The notes under the pieces were generated by a model. It searched no databases and was not told the origin of the DNA. It worked only from the letters and a program-made list of their open reading frames with translations. From Luteimonas terricola (GTDB lineage: Bacteria > Pseudomonadota > Gammaproteobacteria > Xanthomonadales > Xanthomonadaceae), in assembly GCF_004352845.1 (NCBI RefSeq), contig NZ_SJRX01000002.1, positions 547,158 to 611,157 on the forward strand: a stretch of DNA of 64,000 nucleotides, written 5' to 3'. This document shows positions 26,923 through 36,171 of this stretch, one piece after another. The position numbers were made by a program, and so were the translations under genes. Position 1 is the stretch's first letter. Every line of letters begins with the position of its first letter.

Positions 26923-28424
26923 GCACGCACATGAGTACGACCATGAACTACACGACCTCCTCCTTCGCGCAGTCCCTGTCCGATCCCGGCCTGCTGCGCA
27001 CGCGCGGCCTGGTCGGTGGCGAATGGATCGACGCCGATGCCGACGCCACCTGCGAAGTCACCAACCCCGCGACCGGCGCTGTGCTGGGCACGATCCCGGA
27101 CATGGGCGCCGGCGAGACCCGCCGCGCCATCGACGCCGCGCACGCCGCCTTCCCGGCCTGGTCGCGCAGGACGGCGAAGGAACGCGCCGACGTCCTGAAG
27201 CGCATGCACAGGCTGATGCTCGAGCACCAGGACGACCTGGCGCGCCTGATGACCGCGGAGCAGGGCAAGCCGCTGGCCGAGTCCAAGGGCGAGATCGCGT
27301 ACTGCGCGGCCTATCTGGAATGGTTCGCCGAGGAAGCGCGGCGCATGTACGGCGACACCATCCCCGGCCACGCCGCCGACAAGCGCATCATGACCCTGCG
27401 CCAGCCGGTCGGCGTGGTCGCCGCGATCACGCCGTGGAATTTTCCCTCGGCGATGCTCGGCCGCAAGATCGCACCGGCGCTGGCCGCAGGCTGCACCGTG
27501 GTCTGCAAGCCCGCGACGCAGACGCCGTACTCGGCGCTGGCGCTGGGCGTGCTGGCCGAGCGCGCGGGCCTGCCGCCGGGCGTGCTCAACATCGTCACCG
27601 GCCACGACGCCGCGGCGATCGGCGGCGAGATGACCGGCAACGCCAAGGTGCGCAAGCTCAGCTTCACCGGCTCCACCGGCGTGGGCAAGAAACTCATGGC
27701 GCAGTGCGCCGAGGGCATGAAGCGCGTGTCGATGGAGCTGGGCGGCAACGCGCCCTTCATCGTCTTCGACGACGCCGACCTCGACGCCGCGGTCGAGGGC
27801 GCGATGGCCAGCAAGTTCCGCAACACCGGGCAGACCTGCGTCTGCGCCAACCGCCTGTTCGTGCAGGACGCGGTATACGACGCCTTCGCGGACAAGCTGG
27901 GCGCAGCGATCGCGAAGCTGCGCGTCGGCGACGGCCTGGCCGGCGCCACCGAGCAGGGCCCGCTGATCGACGCCAAGGCGCTGGAGAAGGTGGAAGAGCA
28001 CGTGGCCGACGCGCTGGCCAAGGGTGCACGCGCTGCCATGGGCGGCAGGCCACATGCGCTGGGCGGCACCTTCTACGAACCCACGCTGCTGCTGGACGCG
28101 ACGCCCGGCATGCTGCTCGCCCGCGAGGAAACCTTCGGGCCGGTGGCGCCGCTGTTCCGGTTCGCAAGCGAAGACGAGGTGCTCGCGCTCGCCAACGATA
28201 CCGAGGTGGGCCTGGCCGGCTACTTCTACACCCGCGACCTGGCGCGCGCGTACCGCGTGGCCGAGGCGCTGGAGTGCGGCATCGTCGGCGTCAACACCGG
28301 GCTGGTCTCGACCGAGGTGGCGCCGTTCGGCGGCGTCAAGGAATCGGGCATCGGCCGCGAGGGCTCGAAGTACGGCCTCGATGACTACACCGAGCTGAAG
28401 TACGTGTGCATCGGCGGGATCTGA
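26919..28424 (+). CDS. gabD: NAD(P)-dependent succinate-semialdehyde dehydrogenase
   Basis: A 501-residue aldehyde dehydrogenase whose start overlaps the MFS stop (ATGA); in-frame ATGs at codons 5 and 9 are alternatives. Catalytic Cys307 is in NTGQTCVCANR and the general base Glu273 in MELGGNAPFIV, the usual 34 residues apart. TPWNFPSAMLGRKIAPALAA and FTGSTGVGKKL form the cofactor site. Its closest look is to GabD-type enzymes, which oxidise succinate semialdehyde to succinate. With gabT 12 kb upstream this completes the GABA route. Its stop overlaps the next start. Confidence 0.88.
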   Translation: MSTHMSTTMNYTTSSFAQSLSDPGLLRTRGLVGGEWIDADADATCEVTNPATGAVLGTIPDMGAGETRRAIDAAHAAFPAWSRRTAKERADVLKRMHRLMLEHQDDLARLMTAEQGKPLAESKGEIAYCAAYLEWFAEEARRMYGDTIPGHAADKRIMTLRQPVGVVAAITPWNFPSAMLGRKIAPALAAGCTVVCKPATQTPYSALALGVLAERAGLPPGVLNIVTGHDAAAIGGEMTGNAKVRKLSFTGSTGVGKKLMAQCAEGMKRVSMELGGNAPFIVFDDADLDAAVEGAMASKFRNTGQTCVCANRLFVQDAVYDAFADKLGAAIAKLRVGDGLAGATEQGPLIDAKALEKVEEHVADALAKGARAAMGGRPHALGGTFYEPTLLLDATPGMLLAREETFGPVAPLFRFASEDEVLALANDTEVGLAGYFYTRDLARAYRVAEALECGIVGVNTGLVSTEVAPFGGVKESGIGREGSKYGLDDYTELKYVCIGGI

Positions 28425-30229
28425 TGCCGGTGTGGCGCGCGGTGATCGGCGCGCTTGCCGCGCTGGCGCTACCGGTCATGCTCATGGCCGCGGCCACGGG
28501 TGACGCTGCGGCGATCGGCGCAGCCGGCACCGGCACGCGCGCACCGCTGGACCGCGACACCCTGCTGTCGGGCACCTACCGCCGCAGCGTCGACCTGTCC
28601 GCCTACGCTCCGCCGGCCGATGCGCTGCCACCGACGCACCGCTTCGAAGGTCGGCTGCGCCTGTCCGGCCAACCGTCCACACGCACCCTCGTGGCGCTGG
28701 ACGGCTTCCTCGGCCCGGGCGACGTCGCGGCCGCCCGCACGCTGCCGCAGGACATCGACATCGCCTTCGTGCAGGACGGCGACGTCCTGGTCCCCGCACG
28801 GCGCGGGCCGATCCCCGGCACGCATCCCTGGTGGGAGCTTGTGGTCGAGGCCGGGCGCGCCTGGAACGAGCCCGGCGACGCCGGCTGGACGCGCGCGGCG
28901 ATCCCCTTCGCCCTGGTGCAGAGGAACGCCAACTGCACCCACAACGGTGTGCTGATGCTGCTGTTCAAGTCCGACGGCCAGGTCTCGCGGGCGGCGATGC
29001 AGGTGTCGTCCGAGACCTGTCATTACCTGCAGCTCGATCTGTGGGGCCTGCTGGAGGCCGCTTACGTGCCGGGGCCGGTTGCAGGTAGCGATGCACTCGT
29101 CGCCGCCCACGCGCGCGAAGTCGCCGCGCGCCTGCCGGTGTGGCCGATGTCGGCACTCGCCGTCGACCACCCCGGCATAAATCCCGACCGCTTCGCCATC
29201 GGCGCGCCGCGCGGGCGCAGCGTGCACGGCGTGGTGTTCGAAGGCGTCCACTACCGCTCCGGCTGCGACACCCGCCACGGCGCATACCCGTATTGCGACG
29301 CAATGGACCTCCCCTCGTACTCGCTCGCGAAGTCGGCGGTCGCCGGCATCGCGCTGATGCGGATGGAGCGGCTGCATCCCGGCGTCGCCGATCTGCCGGT
29401 GAGCGATTTCGCGCGCGCCAGTGGCTGCATGACCGCGAGGTGGGACCGCGTGCGCTTCCGCCACCTGCTCGACATGGCCACCGGACAGCACGATTCGCCC
29501 GCCTACATGGCCGACGAAGACGACGTGCGCGTGCGCGACTTCCTCGCGCCCGACACACATGCCCAGCGCCTGGCGTTCGCCTGCGAGGCCTACCCGCGGC
29601 GCGACGCGCCCGGCACGCGCTGGGTCTACCACACCTCGGACACCTACCTGCTCGGCACGGTGCTGCAGGAGGCGCTGCGGCGCCTGCCGGGCCGCGAAGG
29701 CGAGGACATCTTCGACGACGTGGTCTGGGCCGGCGTGCTCGGGCCCATCGGCCTGAGCCCCACCGCGCGCGTCACGCGACGCAGCCACGACGCCGCGCGC
29801 CAGCCGCTGTTCGGCTTCGGCCTGACCCTGCTCGGTGATGACATCGCCAAACTGGCGCGCTTCCTCGGCACAGGCCGGGGCCGCATCGATGGCCGGCAGC
29901 TGCTGGACCCCACGATGTTCGCCGCCGCGATGCAGCGCGATCCGCAGCGTCGCGGCCTGCAGGCGGCGACGCTCGAGCGCTACCGCTACCAGCACGGCTT
30001 CTGGGCGCGCGACCTGCAGCCGGAGCTCGGCTGCGCAGGGCCGACGTGGGTGCCTTTCATGTCCGGCTTCGGCGGCATCACCGTGGCGATGTTTCCCAAC
30101 GGAGTGGCCTGGTACAACGTCGCCGACGACGGCCTGCTGGCCTCGATCGACTTCGCGGCGCCGGCGCTGGAAGCGGCGAAGCTGGGGCCGATCTGCAGCG
30201 ACGACGCGCGGGCTCCGCAGCAGCCATAG
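28424..30229 (+). CDS. Secreted SxxK serine hydrolase, paralog of the 835-residue protein
   Basis: A 601-residue exported protein; start and previous stop share one base (TGATG). A signal peptide covers about 30 residues. The catalytic part has Ser300-x-x-Lys303 in SYSLAKS and Tyr402 in YHTSDTYLLG. It lines up along its length with the catalytic part of the divergent hydrolase at 18.2 kb, for example RNANCTHNGVLMLLF against KNANCMHNGVLTFLF. It lacks the two N-terminal accessory domains of the paralog. It is the last gene of the TonB-receptor operon. An amidase or esterase acting outside the cytosol is likely. Confidence 0.8.
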   Translation: MPVWRAVIGALAALALPVMLMAAATGDAAAIGAAGTGTRAPLDRDTLLSGTYRRSVDLSAYAPPADALPPTHRFEGRLRLSGQPSTRTLVALDGFLGPGDVAAARTLPQDIDIAFVQDGDVLVPARRGPIPGTHPWWELVVEAGRAWNEPGDAGWTRAAIPFALVQRNANCTHNGVLMLLFKSDGQVSRAAMQVSSETCHYLQLDLWGLLEAAYVPGPVAGSDALVAAHAREVAARLPVWPMSALAVDHPGINPDRFAIGAPRGRSVHGVVFEGVHYRSGCDTRHGAYPYCDAMDLPSYSLAKSAVAGIALMRMERLHPGVADLPVSDFARASGCMTARWDRVRFRHLLDMATGQHDSPAYMADEDDVRVRDFLAPDTHAQRLAFACEAYPRRDAPGTRWVYHTSDTYLLGTVLQEALRRLPGREGEDIFDDVVWAGVLGPIGLSPTARVTRRSHDAARQPLFGFGLTLLGDDIAKLARFLGTGRGRIDGRQLLDPTMFAAAMQRDPQRRGLQAATLERYRYQHGFWARDLQPELGCAGPTWVPFMSGFGGITVAMFPNGVAWYNVADDGLLASIDFAAPALEAAKLGPICSDDARAPQQP

Positions 30230-30271
30230 CGGCGCTCGACGGAACAGCGGCGTTCCCGGGGACAACGGCGC

Positions 30272-31276
30272 TCAGGCGCCCTTGTCGGTCCGCAACACCC
30301 GCGTCGCGCGCTCGCTGCCCGCGGCCGGACGCGCCACCACCCAGGCGAAGGCGACGATGCCCAGCACCACCAGCGCGGCGCCGCCCAGCGCCATGCCGCG
30401 TGGCCAGTCCTCGCCGAGCAGGAGCACGCCGAGCAGCATCGCGAACACGACTTCGGAGCCCTGCATCGCCTCGGCCGCGCCCAGCGCCAGCGGATGGTTG
30501 CGCACCATGCCCGTGGCCTGGAAGAACAGCACCATCGCGATCACGCCTGCGAACAGCGCAACGGCCGCGCCCAGCAGCAGCTGCGAGGCGGTGGGCAGGC
30601 CGTGCATGGCACCGGCATACACCGCCAGCAGGATCCACAGCGGCTGGCTCGCCAAGGTCATGCCGAACACGCGCTGGGTGGCGTTGAGCGCTTCGCCCGT
30701 GCCTTCGAGGTGCAGCAGCAGCATGCGGTTGCCGAGCGGGAAGGCGAACGCCGCGACCAGCAGGCACACCAGCGCGATCCATCCCGCGGCGTCGAGCGCG
30801 CCGCTGGCGTGGCCGAACTGCATCAGCAGCACGCCGGCGAAGATCAGCGCCGCCACCGCCAGCCCCGCGCGCGGGATCCGGCGGCGCGCGTCGCTGTACA
30901 GGAACGGCGCGCAGAGGATCCCCGCGATCACCGTGAACTGGAACGTCCCGGCCACCAGCCAGGACGGGCCACTCGCGGCGGCGAAGCTGAGCATGCAGTA
31001 GAACAGCCCGAAGCCGATCAGCGAGCTGCGCAGCCAGGGCCAGGGGTGCGCGGCGATCGCGCGCAGCACCGGCTTCATGCCGCCCTGGAAGGGCATCAGC
31101 ACCAGCATCAGCGGCAGGGTGAACAGGTAGCGCAGCGAGGCGATCCAGGCCCAGTGCGTGGCCTGGTCCGCGGCAACGCGGTTGAGCACGTAGGTGAAGG
31201 TGAAGAACAGCGCCGCGCACAGGGCGATGCCGACGGCGGCCAGCGCGCGGCCCGGAGTGAGGACGTCCCTGGACAT
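30272..31276 (-). CDS. DMT-superfamily (EamA/multidrug-type) permease
   Basis: A 334-residue protein starting at MSRDVLTPGR with about ten membrane helices (e.g. VGIALCAALFFTFTYVLNRV, GVIAMVLFFQATGMVRNHPL). The two five-helix halves of drug/metabolite transporters can be made out. It lies 31 bases after bioF on the same strand, so it is probably read with the biotin genes. Export of a small metabolite, or transport of biotin or a precursor, is possible, but no motif decides. Confidence 0.75.
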   Translation of the reverse strand: MSRDVLTPGRALAAVGIALCAALFFTFTYVLNRVAADQATHWAWIASLRYLFTLPLMLVLMPFQGGMKPVLRAIAAHPWPWLRSSLIGFGLFYCMLSFAAASGPSWLVAGTFQFTVIAGILCAPFLYSDARRRIPRAGLAVAALIFAGVLLMQFGHASGALDAAGWIALVCLLVAAFAFPLGNRMLLLHLEGTGEALNATQRVFGMTLASQPLWILLAVYAGAMHGLPTASQLLLGAAVALFAGVIAMVLFFQATGMVRNHPLALGAAEAMQGSEVVFAMLLGVLLLGEDWPRGMALGGAALVVLGIVAFAWVVARPAAGSERATRVLRTDKGA

Positions 31277-31307
31277 GGTGGCTGTGGCTGCGGACGTCGC
31301 GCGGCGC

Positions 31308-32507
31308 TCAGGCCGCGCGGGCGGCGTCGACGCGGTCGCGCGCGCGGGCGAGCGCGGCGACCAGCGCATCCACCTGGTCTTCGTCGTGCGCCGCGCACAG
31401 GGTCACGCGCAGGCGTGCGCGGCCCTCGGGCACGGTCGGCGGCCGGATCGCGGCAACGCGGAAGCCTTCGGCGTCCAGGCGCGCGGCCATGTCCAGCGCG
31501 CGTGCGTTGTCGCCGCAGGGCACGGGCTGGATCGGGGTCTGCGAGTCCGGCAGCTCGAAGCCCCGCGCCTGCATGCCCTCGCGGAAGCGCTGCACCAGCG
31601 CGTCCAGCTTCTCGCGCCGCCAGTGTTCGCGGCGCGCGAGCTTCACCGACGCCAGCGCGGCCGCGGCCTGCGGCGCCGGCAGCGCGGTGGTGTAGAGGTA
31701 GGGCCGCGCCGTGCCGGCGAGATGGTCGATGAGATCGACATCGCCGGCCACCAGCGCGCCGTAGCTGCCCAGCGCCTTGCCCAGGGTGATCAGCTGCAGC
31801 GGCACATCGTCCACGCCCAGGCGCGCCTCGGCCACGCTGCCGCGACCGCCGGGACCGAGCACGCCGATGCCGTGGGCGTCGTCGACGTAAAGCAGTGCCG
31901 ACTGCATGCGCGCGGCGAGCGCCAGCTGGCGCAGCGGCGCGACATCGCCGTCCATGCTGAAAACGCCGTCGGTGGCCAGCATCGCCGCGCCCGTGGGCAC
32001 CGAGCGCAGCTGGCGCAGCGCACCCTCGGCATCGGCGTGCGGATAGCGGCGCAGGCGACAGCCGGCCAGGCGCGCGCCGTCGATCAGGCTGGCGTGGTTG
32101 AGCCGGTCCTGGACGCTGGTGTCGCCGTCGCCGAGCAGCGCCTGCTGCACCGCCAGGTTGGCCATGTAGCCGCTGCCGAAGGCCAGCGCGCGCGGCACCT
32201 CCAGCCAGTCCGCGACCTCGCGCTCCAGCGCCTCGTGGGCGACGTGGTGGCCGCAGACCAGGTGCGAGCCGATGCCGCCGACGCCGTCGCGGGCGGCGGC
32301 GTTCTGCATCGCATCGACCACCTGGAACTGCTGCGACAGGCCGAGGTAGTCGTTGCCGCAGAAGTTGATCAGCCAGCGGCCATCGAGCTCCATGCGCACG
32401 CCGTCGCGACGGCCGACCGTGCGACGGCTGCGCACGAGGTCGTGCGCCATCGCTTCGGCGCGTTGGGCCTGTGCACGGCGGCGGAGGTCGGGGCGCTTGG
32501 TCGCCAT
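31308..32507 (-). CDS. bioF: BioF, 8-amino-7-oxononanoate synthase
   Basis: A 399-residue fold-type I PLP enzyme starting at [10 protein letters not shown], 10 bases after the bioB stop. [10 protein letters not shown] near residue 50, [26 protein letters not shown] and the Schiff-base Lys244 in [11 protein letters not shown] are all in place. It condenses pimeloyl-ACP with alanine to give 8-amino-7-oxononanoate, the step after BioH. Length and motifs are normal. The order bioB-bioF-permease suggests one transcript from the operator upstream of bioB. Confidence 0.95.
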   Translation of the reverse strand: MATKRPDLRRRAQAQRAEAMAHDLVRSRRTVGRRDGVRMELDGRWLINFCGNDYLGLSQQFQVVDAMQNAAARDGVGGIGSHLVCGHHVAHEALEREVADWLEVPRALAFGSGYMANLAVQQALLGDGDTSVQDRLNHASLIDGARLAGCRLRRYPHADAEGALRQLRSVPTGAAMLATDGVFSMDGDVAPLRQLALAARMQSALLYVDDAHGIGVLGPGGRGSVAEARLGVDDVPLQLITLGKALGSYGALVAGDVDLIDHLAGTARPYLYTTALPAPQAAAALASVKLARREHWRREKLDALVQRFREGMQARGFELPDSQTPIQPVPCGDNARALDMAARLDAEGFRVAAIRPPTVPEGRARLRVTLCAAHDEDQVDALVAALARARDRVDAARAA

Positions 32508-32517
32508 GACCCGGATC

Positions 32518-33579
32518 CTACGCGACGCAGCTGCGTGGCTGGCCGACGATGTCGGCGTGCACGGTGCCGCCGTGATCGTGCCCTTCGGCATCGACCGTGA
32601 CCTCCATCACGCGCAGGCCCAGCCGATCGAACAGCGCCTGGTCGTGGGCGACGTCGGGGTTGCCGGTGGTCAGCAGCTTCTCGCCGTGGAAGATCGAGTT
32701 GGCGCCAGCGCTGAAGCACAGCGCCTGCAGCTCGTCGGACATCTGCTCGCGCCCGGCCGACAGCCGCACCATCGACTTCGGCATCAGCAGGCGGGCCACC
32801 GCGATCGTGCGCACGAACTCGAAGGGATCGAGTTCCGCGGTGCCATGCAGCGGCGTGCCCTCCACCTGCACCAGGCGGTTGATCGGCACCGAGTCCGGGT
32901 GCGCCGGCATCGTCGCCAGCGTCTGCAGGAAGCCGGCGCGCTGGCGACGGGTTTCGCCCATGCCGACGATGCCGCCGCAGCAGGTCTTCAGGCCGGCGTC
33001 GCGCACGTGCCCGAGCGTGTCGAAGCGGTCCTGCAGCTCGCGGGTGCGGATGATGCTGCCGTAGTGCTCGGGATCGGTGTCGATGTTGTGGTTGTAGTAG
33101 TCGAGGCCGGCGTCCTTGAGCGCCTGGGCCTGGTCGCCCGAGAGCATGCCCAGCGTGGCGCAGGTCTCCAGGCCCAGCGACTTCACCCCGGCGATCATCG
33201 CGGCGACCTTCGGGATGTCGCGGTCCTTGGGCGAGCGCCAGGCGGCGCCCATGCAGAAGCGCGAGGCGCCGGCGGCCTTGGCCTGGCGCGCCTTCTCCAG
33301 CACCGCTTCGGTTTCCATCAGCTTCTGCGCGTCGACGCCGGTGTCGTAGCGCTGGGCCTGCGGGCAATAGGCGCAGTCCTCGGGGCAGCCGCCGGTCTTC
33401 ACCGACAGCAGGGTGCTGATCTGGACCTCGGCCGGGTCGAAGCTCTGCCGATGGACGCTGGCGGCGCGGAACAGCAGTTCGGGGAGCGGCAGGTCGAGCA
33501 GCGCCTCCACTTCGGTGCGGGTCCAGTCGTGGCGCGGCGTGACGGCGTCACCGGCGCGGAATTCACTGACGGCGGGCAT
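32518..33579 (-). CDS. bioB: BioB, biotin synthase
   Basis: A 353-residue radical-SAM enzyme starting at [10 protein letters not shown]. The CX3CX2C cluster is Cys65, Cys69 and Cys72 in [12 protein letters not shown]. The second-cluster segments [10 protein letters not shown] and [14 protein letters not shown] are present. It inserts sulfur into dethiobiotin in the last step of the pathway. The promoter and BirA-type operator lie 60-90 bases upstream, inside the start of the divergent comF gene. BioA and BioD are not in the window. Confidence 0.97.
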   Translation of the reverse strand: MPAVSEFRAGDAVTPRHDWTRTEVEALLDLPLPELLFRAASVHRQSFDPAEVQISTLLSVKTGGCPEDCAYCPQAQRYDTGVDAQKLMETEAVLEKARQAKAAGASRFCMGAAWRSPKDRDIPKVAAMIAGVKSLGLETCATLGMLSGDQAQALKDAGLDYYNHNIDTDPEHYGSIIRTRELQDRFDTLGHVRDAGLKTCCGGIVGMGETRRQRAGFLQTLATMPAHPDSVPINRLVQVEGTPLHGTAELDPFEFVRTIAVARLLMPKSMVRLSAGREQMSDELQALCFSAGANSIFHGEKLLTTGNPDVAHDQALFDRLGLRVMEVTVDAEGHDHGGTVHADIVGQPRSCVA

Positions 33580-33616
33580 GGCGTGATCCTGAAGGCGCTT
33601 GCGGGGCTGACCGGGC

Positions 33617-33671
33617 AGTCTGGAAACCATGCCTGCACCTGTCAACCTTGCGCAGGCCGTTCCGGTTGACG
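33617..33671 (-). promoter_or_regulatory. bioB promoter with BirA-type operator, embedded in comF codons
   Basis: GTCAACC (33641-33647), 16 bases, GGTTGAC (33664-33670) form the operator. On the minus strand TTGACA (33640-33645) and CAGACT (33617-33622) are 17 bases apart, identical to the arrangement before bioH. The palindrome occupies codons about 4-14 of comF, which starts at 33629 on the other strand. Confidence 0.75.
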
Positions 33672-34480
33672 GCTGGATGGCACGGCTGGGCCGCAGGCTG
33701 TGGGCACCGCGCTGCCTGGTCTGCCGTGAACCGGCGGCGGGCCGTTTCGATCTCTGCGCCCGCTGCGAGGCCGGCCTGCCGTGGATGCCGCCCGCCTGCC
33801 TGAGCTGCGCCATGCCGCTGCTCCCCGCCCCCACCCGACGCGCCGACGCCGTAGGAGCAGCCACGGCTGCGACCGCATTGCCTGCTGGTGCGCGCGCGGC
33901 CAGCACGAGGGTCGCCGCTGTAGCGGCTCCTGCAGGAGGCGGTGCCGGTCTTCCGGAGCTTTGCAGCGCCTGCCGCCACGCCACGCCGCCGCTGAGCGAA
34001 GTCCACGCGGCTTTTCTCTACGGCTTTCCGCTGGATCGCCTGCTGCCGCGCTTCAAGTTCCATCGCGACCTCGCCGGCGGCCGCCTGCTGGCCCAAGCCA
34101 TGGCCGCCGCGTTCTGCGGCCACCTCCGCCCCGACGCCCTGGTGCCGATCCCCCTGCATCGCAGCCGCCTGCGCCAGCGCGGCTACAACCAGGCGCTCGA
34201 GCTCGCCCGCCCGCTGGGCCGGATGCTGGCGCTTCCCGTGCGTCCCGAGCTGCTGTTGCGCACCCGCCGCACCGCACCACAGTCGCGCCTGGACGCCGAC
34301 GCCCGCGCCGGCAACCTTCGCGATGCCTTCGAAGTGCCGGCACGCGCCGCGCCCCCGCCCCACGTTGCCCTCGTCGACGACGTCATGACCACCGGCGCCA
34401 CCCTGCATGCCGCCGCCGACGCCCTGTTCGACGCCGGCGCCGACCGCGTCGACGCCTGGATCTGCGCCCGCGCGCCCTAA
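33629..34480 (+). CDS. comF: ComF-family phosphoribosyltransferase-like protein with an in-frame REP-like insertion
   Basis: A 283-residue protein; the family is usually 220-245. An N-terminal zinc ribbon (CLVC, LCARC, CLSC and, after the insert, CSAC) is followed by a phosphoribosyltransferase domain with PRPP loop [13 protein letters not shown] near residue 247. Residues about 75-103 are Ala-rich and encoded by two REP-like elements placed between the third and fourth cysteine pairs. ComF is needed for DNA uptake in naturally competent bacteria, acting in single-strand DNA import. The first codons double as the bioB operator, so the coding sequence there is under two constraints. Confidence 0.88.
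   Translation: MPAPVNLAQAVPVDGWMARLGRRLWAPRCLVCREPAAGRFDLCARCEAGLPWMPPACLSCAMPLLPAPTRRADAVGAATAATALPAGARAASTRVAAVAAPAGGGAGLPELCSACRHATPPLSEVHAAFLYGFPLDRLLPRFKFHRDLAGGRLLAQAMAAAFCGHLRPDALVPIPLHRSRLRQRGYNQALELARPLGRMLALPVRPELLLRTRRTAPQSRLDADARAGNLRDAFEVPARAAPPPHVALVDDVMTTGATLHAAADALFDAGADRVDAWICARAP
33851..33936. repeat. Two REP-like elements inside comF
   Basis: A forward element starts with the GTAG tetranucleotide (GTAGGAGCAGCCACGGCTGC, 33851-33870). An inverted one lies at about 33911-33934 and reads GCAGGAGCCGCTACAGCGGC on the minus strand. They belong to the same family as those in bioH and at 60619. Confidence 0.75.
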
Positions 34481-34485
34481 GCTTC

Positions 34486-36171
34486 CTACGACCCCCGGGT
34501 GGACTCGGTCACCGGCTCGGTCAGGGCCTGCGGCCCGGATGCGGGCACGGTGTGCAGTGCACTGGTCTGGCGTTCGATCATCCGCTGGACCCGGGGCCCG
34601 CCGGGCCCGCGGTGCAGCGCGCGCAGATGCTCCGGAATGGTCGCGTCGTCGTGGGTGAGGCGGCTGTTGTGCCGGATGTACTCCAGCCACGTCGGCGTCT
34701 CGTAGCGTTCGATCCAGACCTGGGGGTCGGCGAGATCGCGCAGCACCCGCCAGTTGCGCGCGCCGTCGCGGCGCCGGATGCGTCGCCGCTCCGCCATCGC
34801 GCCGAGGAACTCCAGCACGTCCTCTTCGCGGATGATGTACTCGACCGTGATCACCACCGGCCCGGTCCGCGCCTGCACCGGGACCGCGGTGGCGGGCTCC
34901 TGCCAGCGGCTCAGCGGATCGAGGTTGAGCTCGGTCAGTTTCGCCAGCGGCATCCAGCGTCCAAGCACCGCGCAGACGACCATGACCAGCGCCGCCGCAA
35001 GCAGCGCCGTGCGCACGCCATCGTGCTCGGCGACGAAGCCCCACAGCCAGCTGCCGAGCGCCATGCCACCGAACGCCGCCATCTGGTACAGCGACAGCGC
35101 GCGCGCCACGACCCAGCGCGGCGTGGACAGCTGCACCGTCACGTTGAAGGTCGACAGCGCCAGCACCCACGCGGCACCACCAAGCAGAAGCCCCGCCATC
35201 GTCAGCAACAGCAGCGTGCTCATGGCGACGACCGCCGCGGCCACGGCGAAAGCGATGCAGGCGCAGCGGACCAGGCCCTCGGTCGACAGCAGGTCCCGCA
35301 GGCGCGTACTGCCCATCGCGCCGGCGATCGCGCCCAGGCCGAAGGCACCGAGCAGCAGGCCATAGGTCAGCGGCCCGCCCGCGATCAGGTCCCTGGCGAC
35401 CAGCGGCATGAGCGCCATGGGCGCGCTCGCGCCGACGCCGAACACGGCGGCGCGCCCCAGGATGGTGCGGATGGCGGGCGACATCGCCACGTAGCGCACG
35501 CCTGCGGCGATCGCGCCACCGAGCGCTTCCCGCGGCAGCAGCCGCGGACCCGGCGCCGGGCGCCAGCGCGCCAGCACCACGATCAAGGCGATGTAGCTGA
35601 CGGCATTGATCGCAAACGCCGCGGCGGCGCCCGCGGCGGCGACGATGGCGCCACCGATCGCCGGCCCGACGCTGCGCGCGATGTTGAAGCCCATGCTGTT
35701 GATGGCGACGGCGCCCGGCAGCTCCGCACGCGGCACCATGTCGCCAACGGACGCCTGCCACGCCGGCGCGTTGAACGCCGCGCCGCAGCCGATCAGGAAG
35801 GTGAAGAGCAACAGCAGCCACGGCGTGATCAGGCCCGCCCAGGCGCACAGCGCCAGCACGACCGACACCAGCAGCATGAACAGCTGCGCCCCGAGCATCA
35901 TCCTGCGGCGGTCGAAGTTGTCCGCCATGGCGCCGGCCACCAGCGAGAACAGCATGACCGGAAGCGCCACCGAGGCCTGCACCAGCGCAACCATGTCGGC
36001 CGACTGCGCGATCGACGTCATCAGCCAGGCCGCGCCGACCGACTGGATCATGCCGCCGAAGTTCGAGGACGCGCTCGCGAACCAGACCCTGCGGAAGATC
36101 GGATAGCGCATCGCCGACAGCGCCGACGGACGCGGCGCGGGATCGGGCGGGGTCGGAGCGGCCTGCGACAT
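34486..36171 (-). CDS. MFS_3-family exporter with C-terminal monooxygenase-like domain
   Basis: A 561-residue protein starting at [10 protein letters not shown]; the start overlaps the ubiA stop by one base. Residues about 20-415 form a 12-helix MFS carrier of the EntS/MFS_3 kind (FLIGCGAAFNAPAWQASVGD near 120 is typical). Residues about 430-530 form a cytosolic antibiotic-biosynthesis-monooxygenase-like (ferredoxin-like) domain that normally goes with this family. The family exports siderophores or drugs; here the substrate is unknown. Co-translation with ubiA looks structural and gives no hint of function. Confidence 0.82.
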   Translation of the reverse strand: MSQAAPTPPDPAPRPSALSAMRYPIFRRVWFASASSNFGGMIQSVGAAWLMTSIAQSADMVALVQASVALPVMLFSLVAGAMADNFDRRRMMLGAQLFMLLVSVVLALCAWAGLITPWLLLLFTFLIGCGAAFNAPAWQASVGDMVPRAELPGAVAINSMGFNIARSVGPAIGGAIVAAAGAAAAFAINAVSYIALIVVLARWRPAPGPRLLPREALGGAIAAGVRYVAMSPAIRTILGRAAVFGVGASAPMALMPLVARDLIAGGPLTYGLLLGAFGLGAIAGAMGSTRLRDLLSTEGLVRCACIAFAVAAAVVAMSTLLLLTMAGLLLGGAAWVLALSTFNVTVQLSTPRWVVARALSLYQMAAFGGMALGSWLWGFVAEHDGVRTALLAAALVMVVCAVLGRWMPLAKLTELNLDPLSRWQEPATAVPVQARTGPVVITVEYIIREEDVLEFLGAMAERRRIRRRDGARNWRVLRDLADPQVWIERYETPTWLEYIRHNSRLTHDDATIPEHLRALHRGPGGPRVQRMIERQTSALHTVPASGPQALTEPVTESTRGS

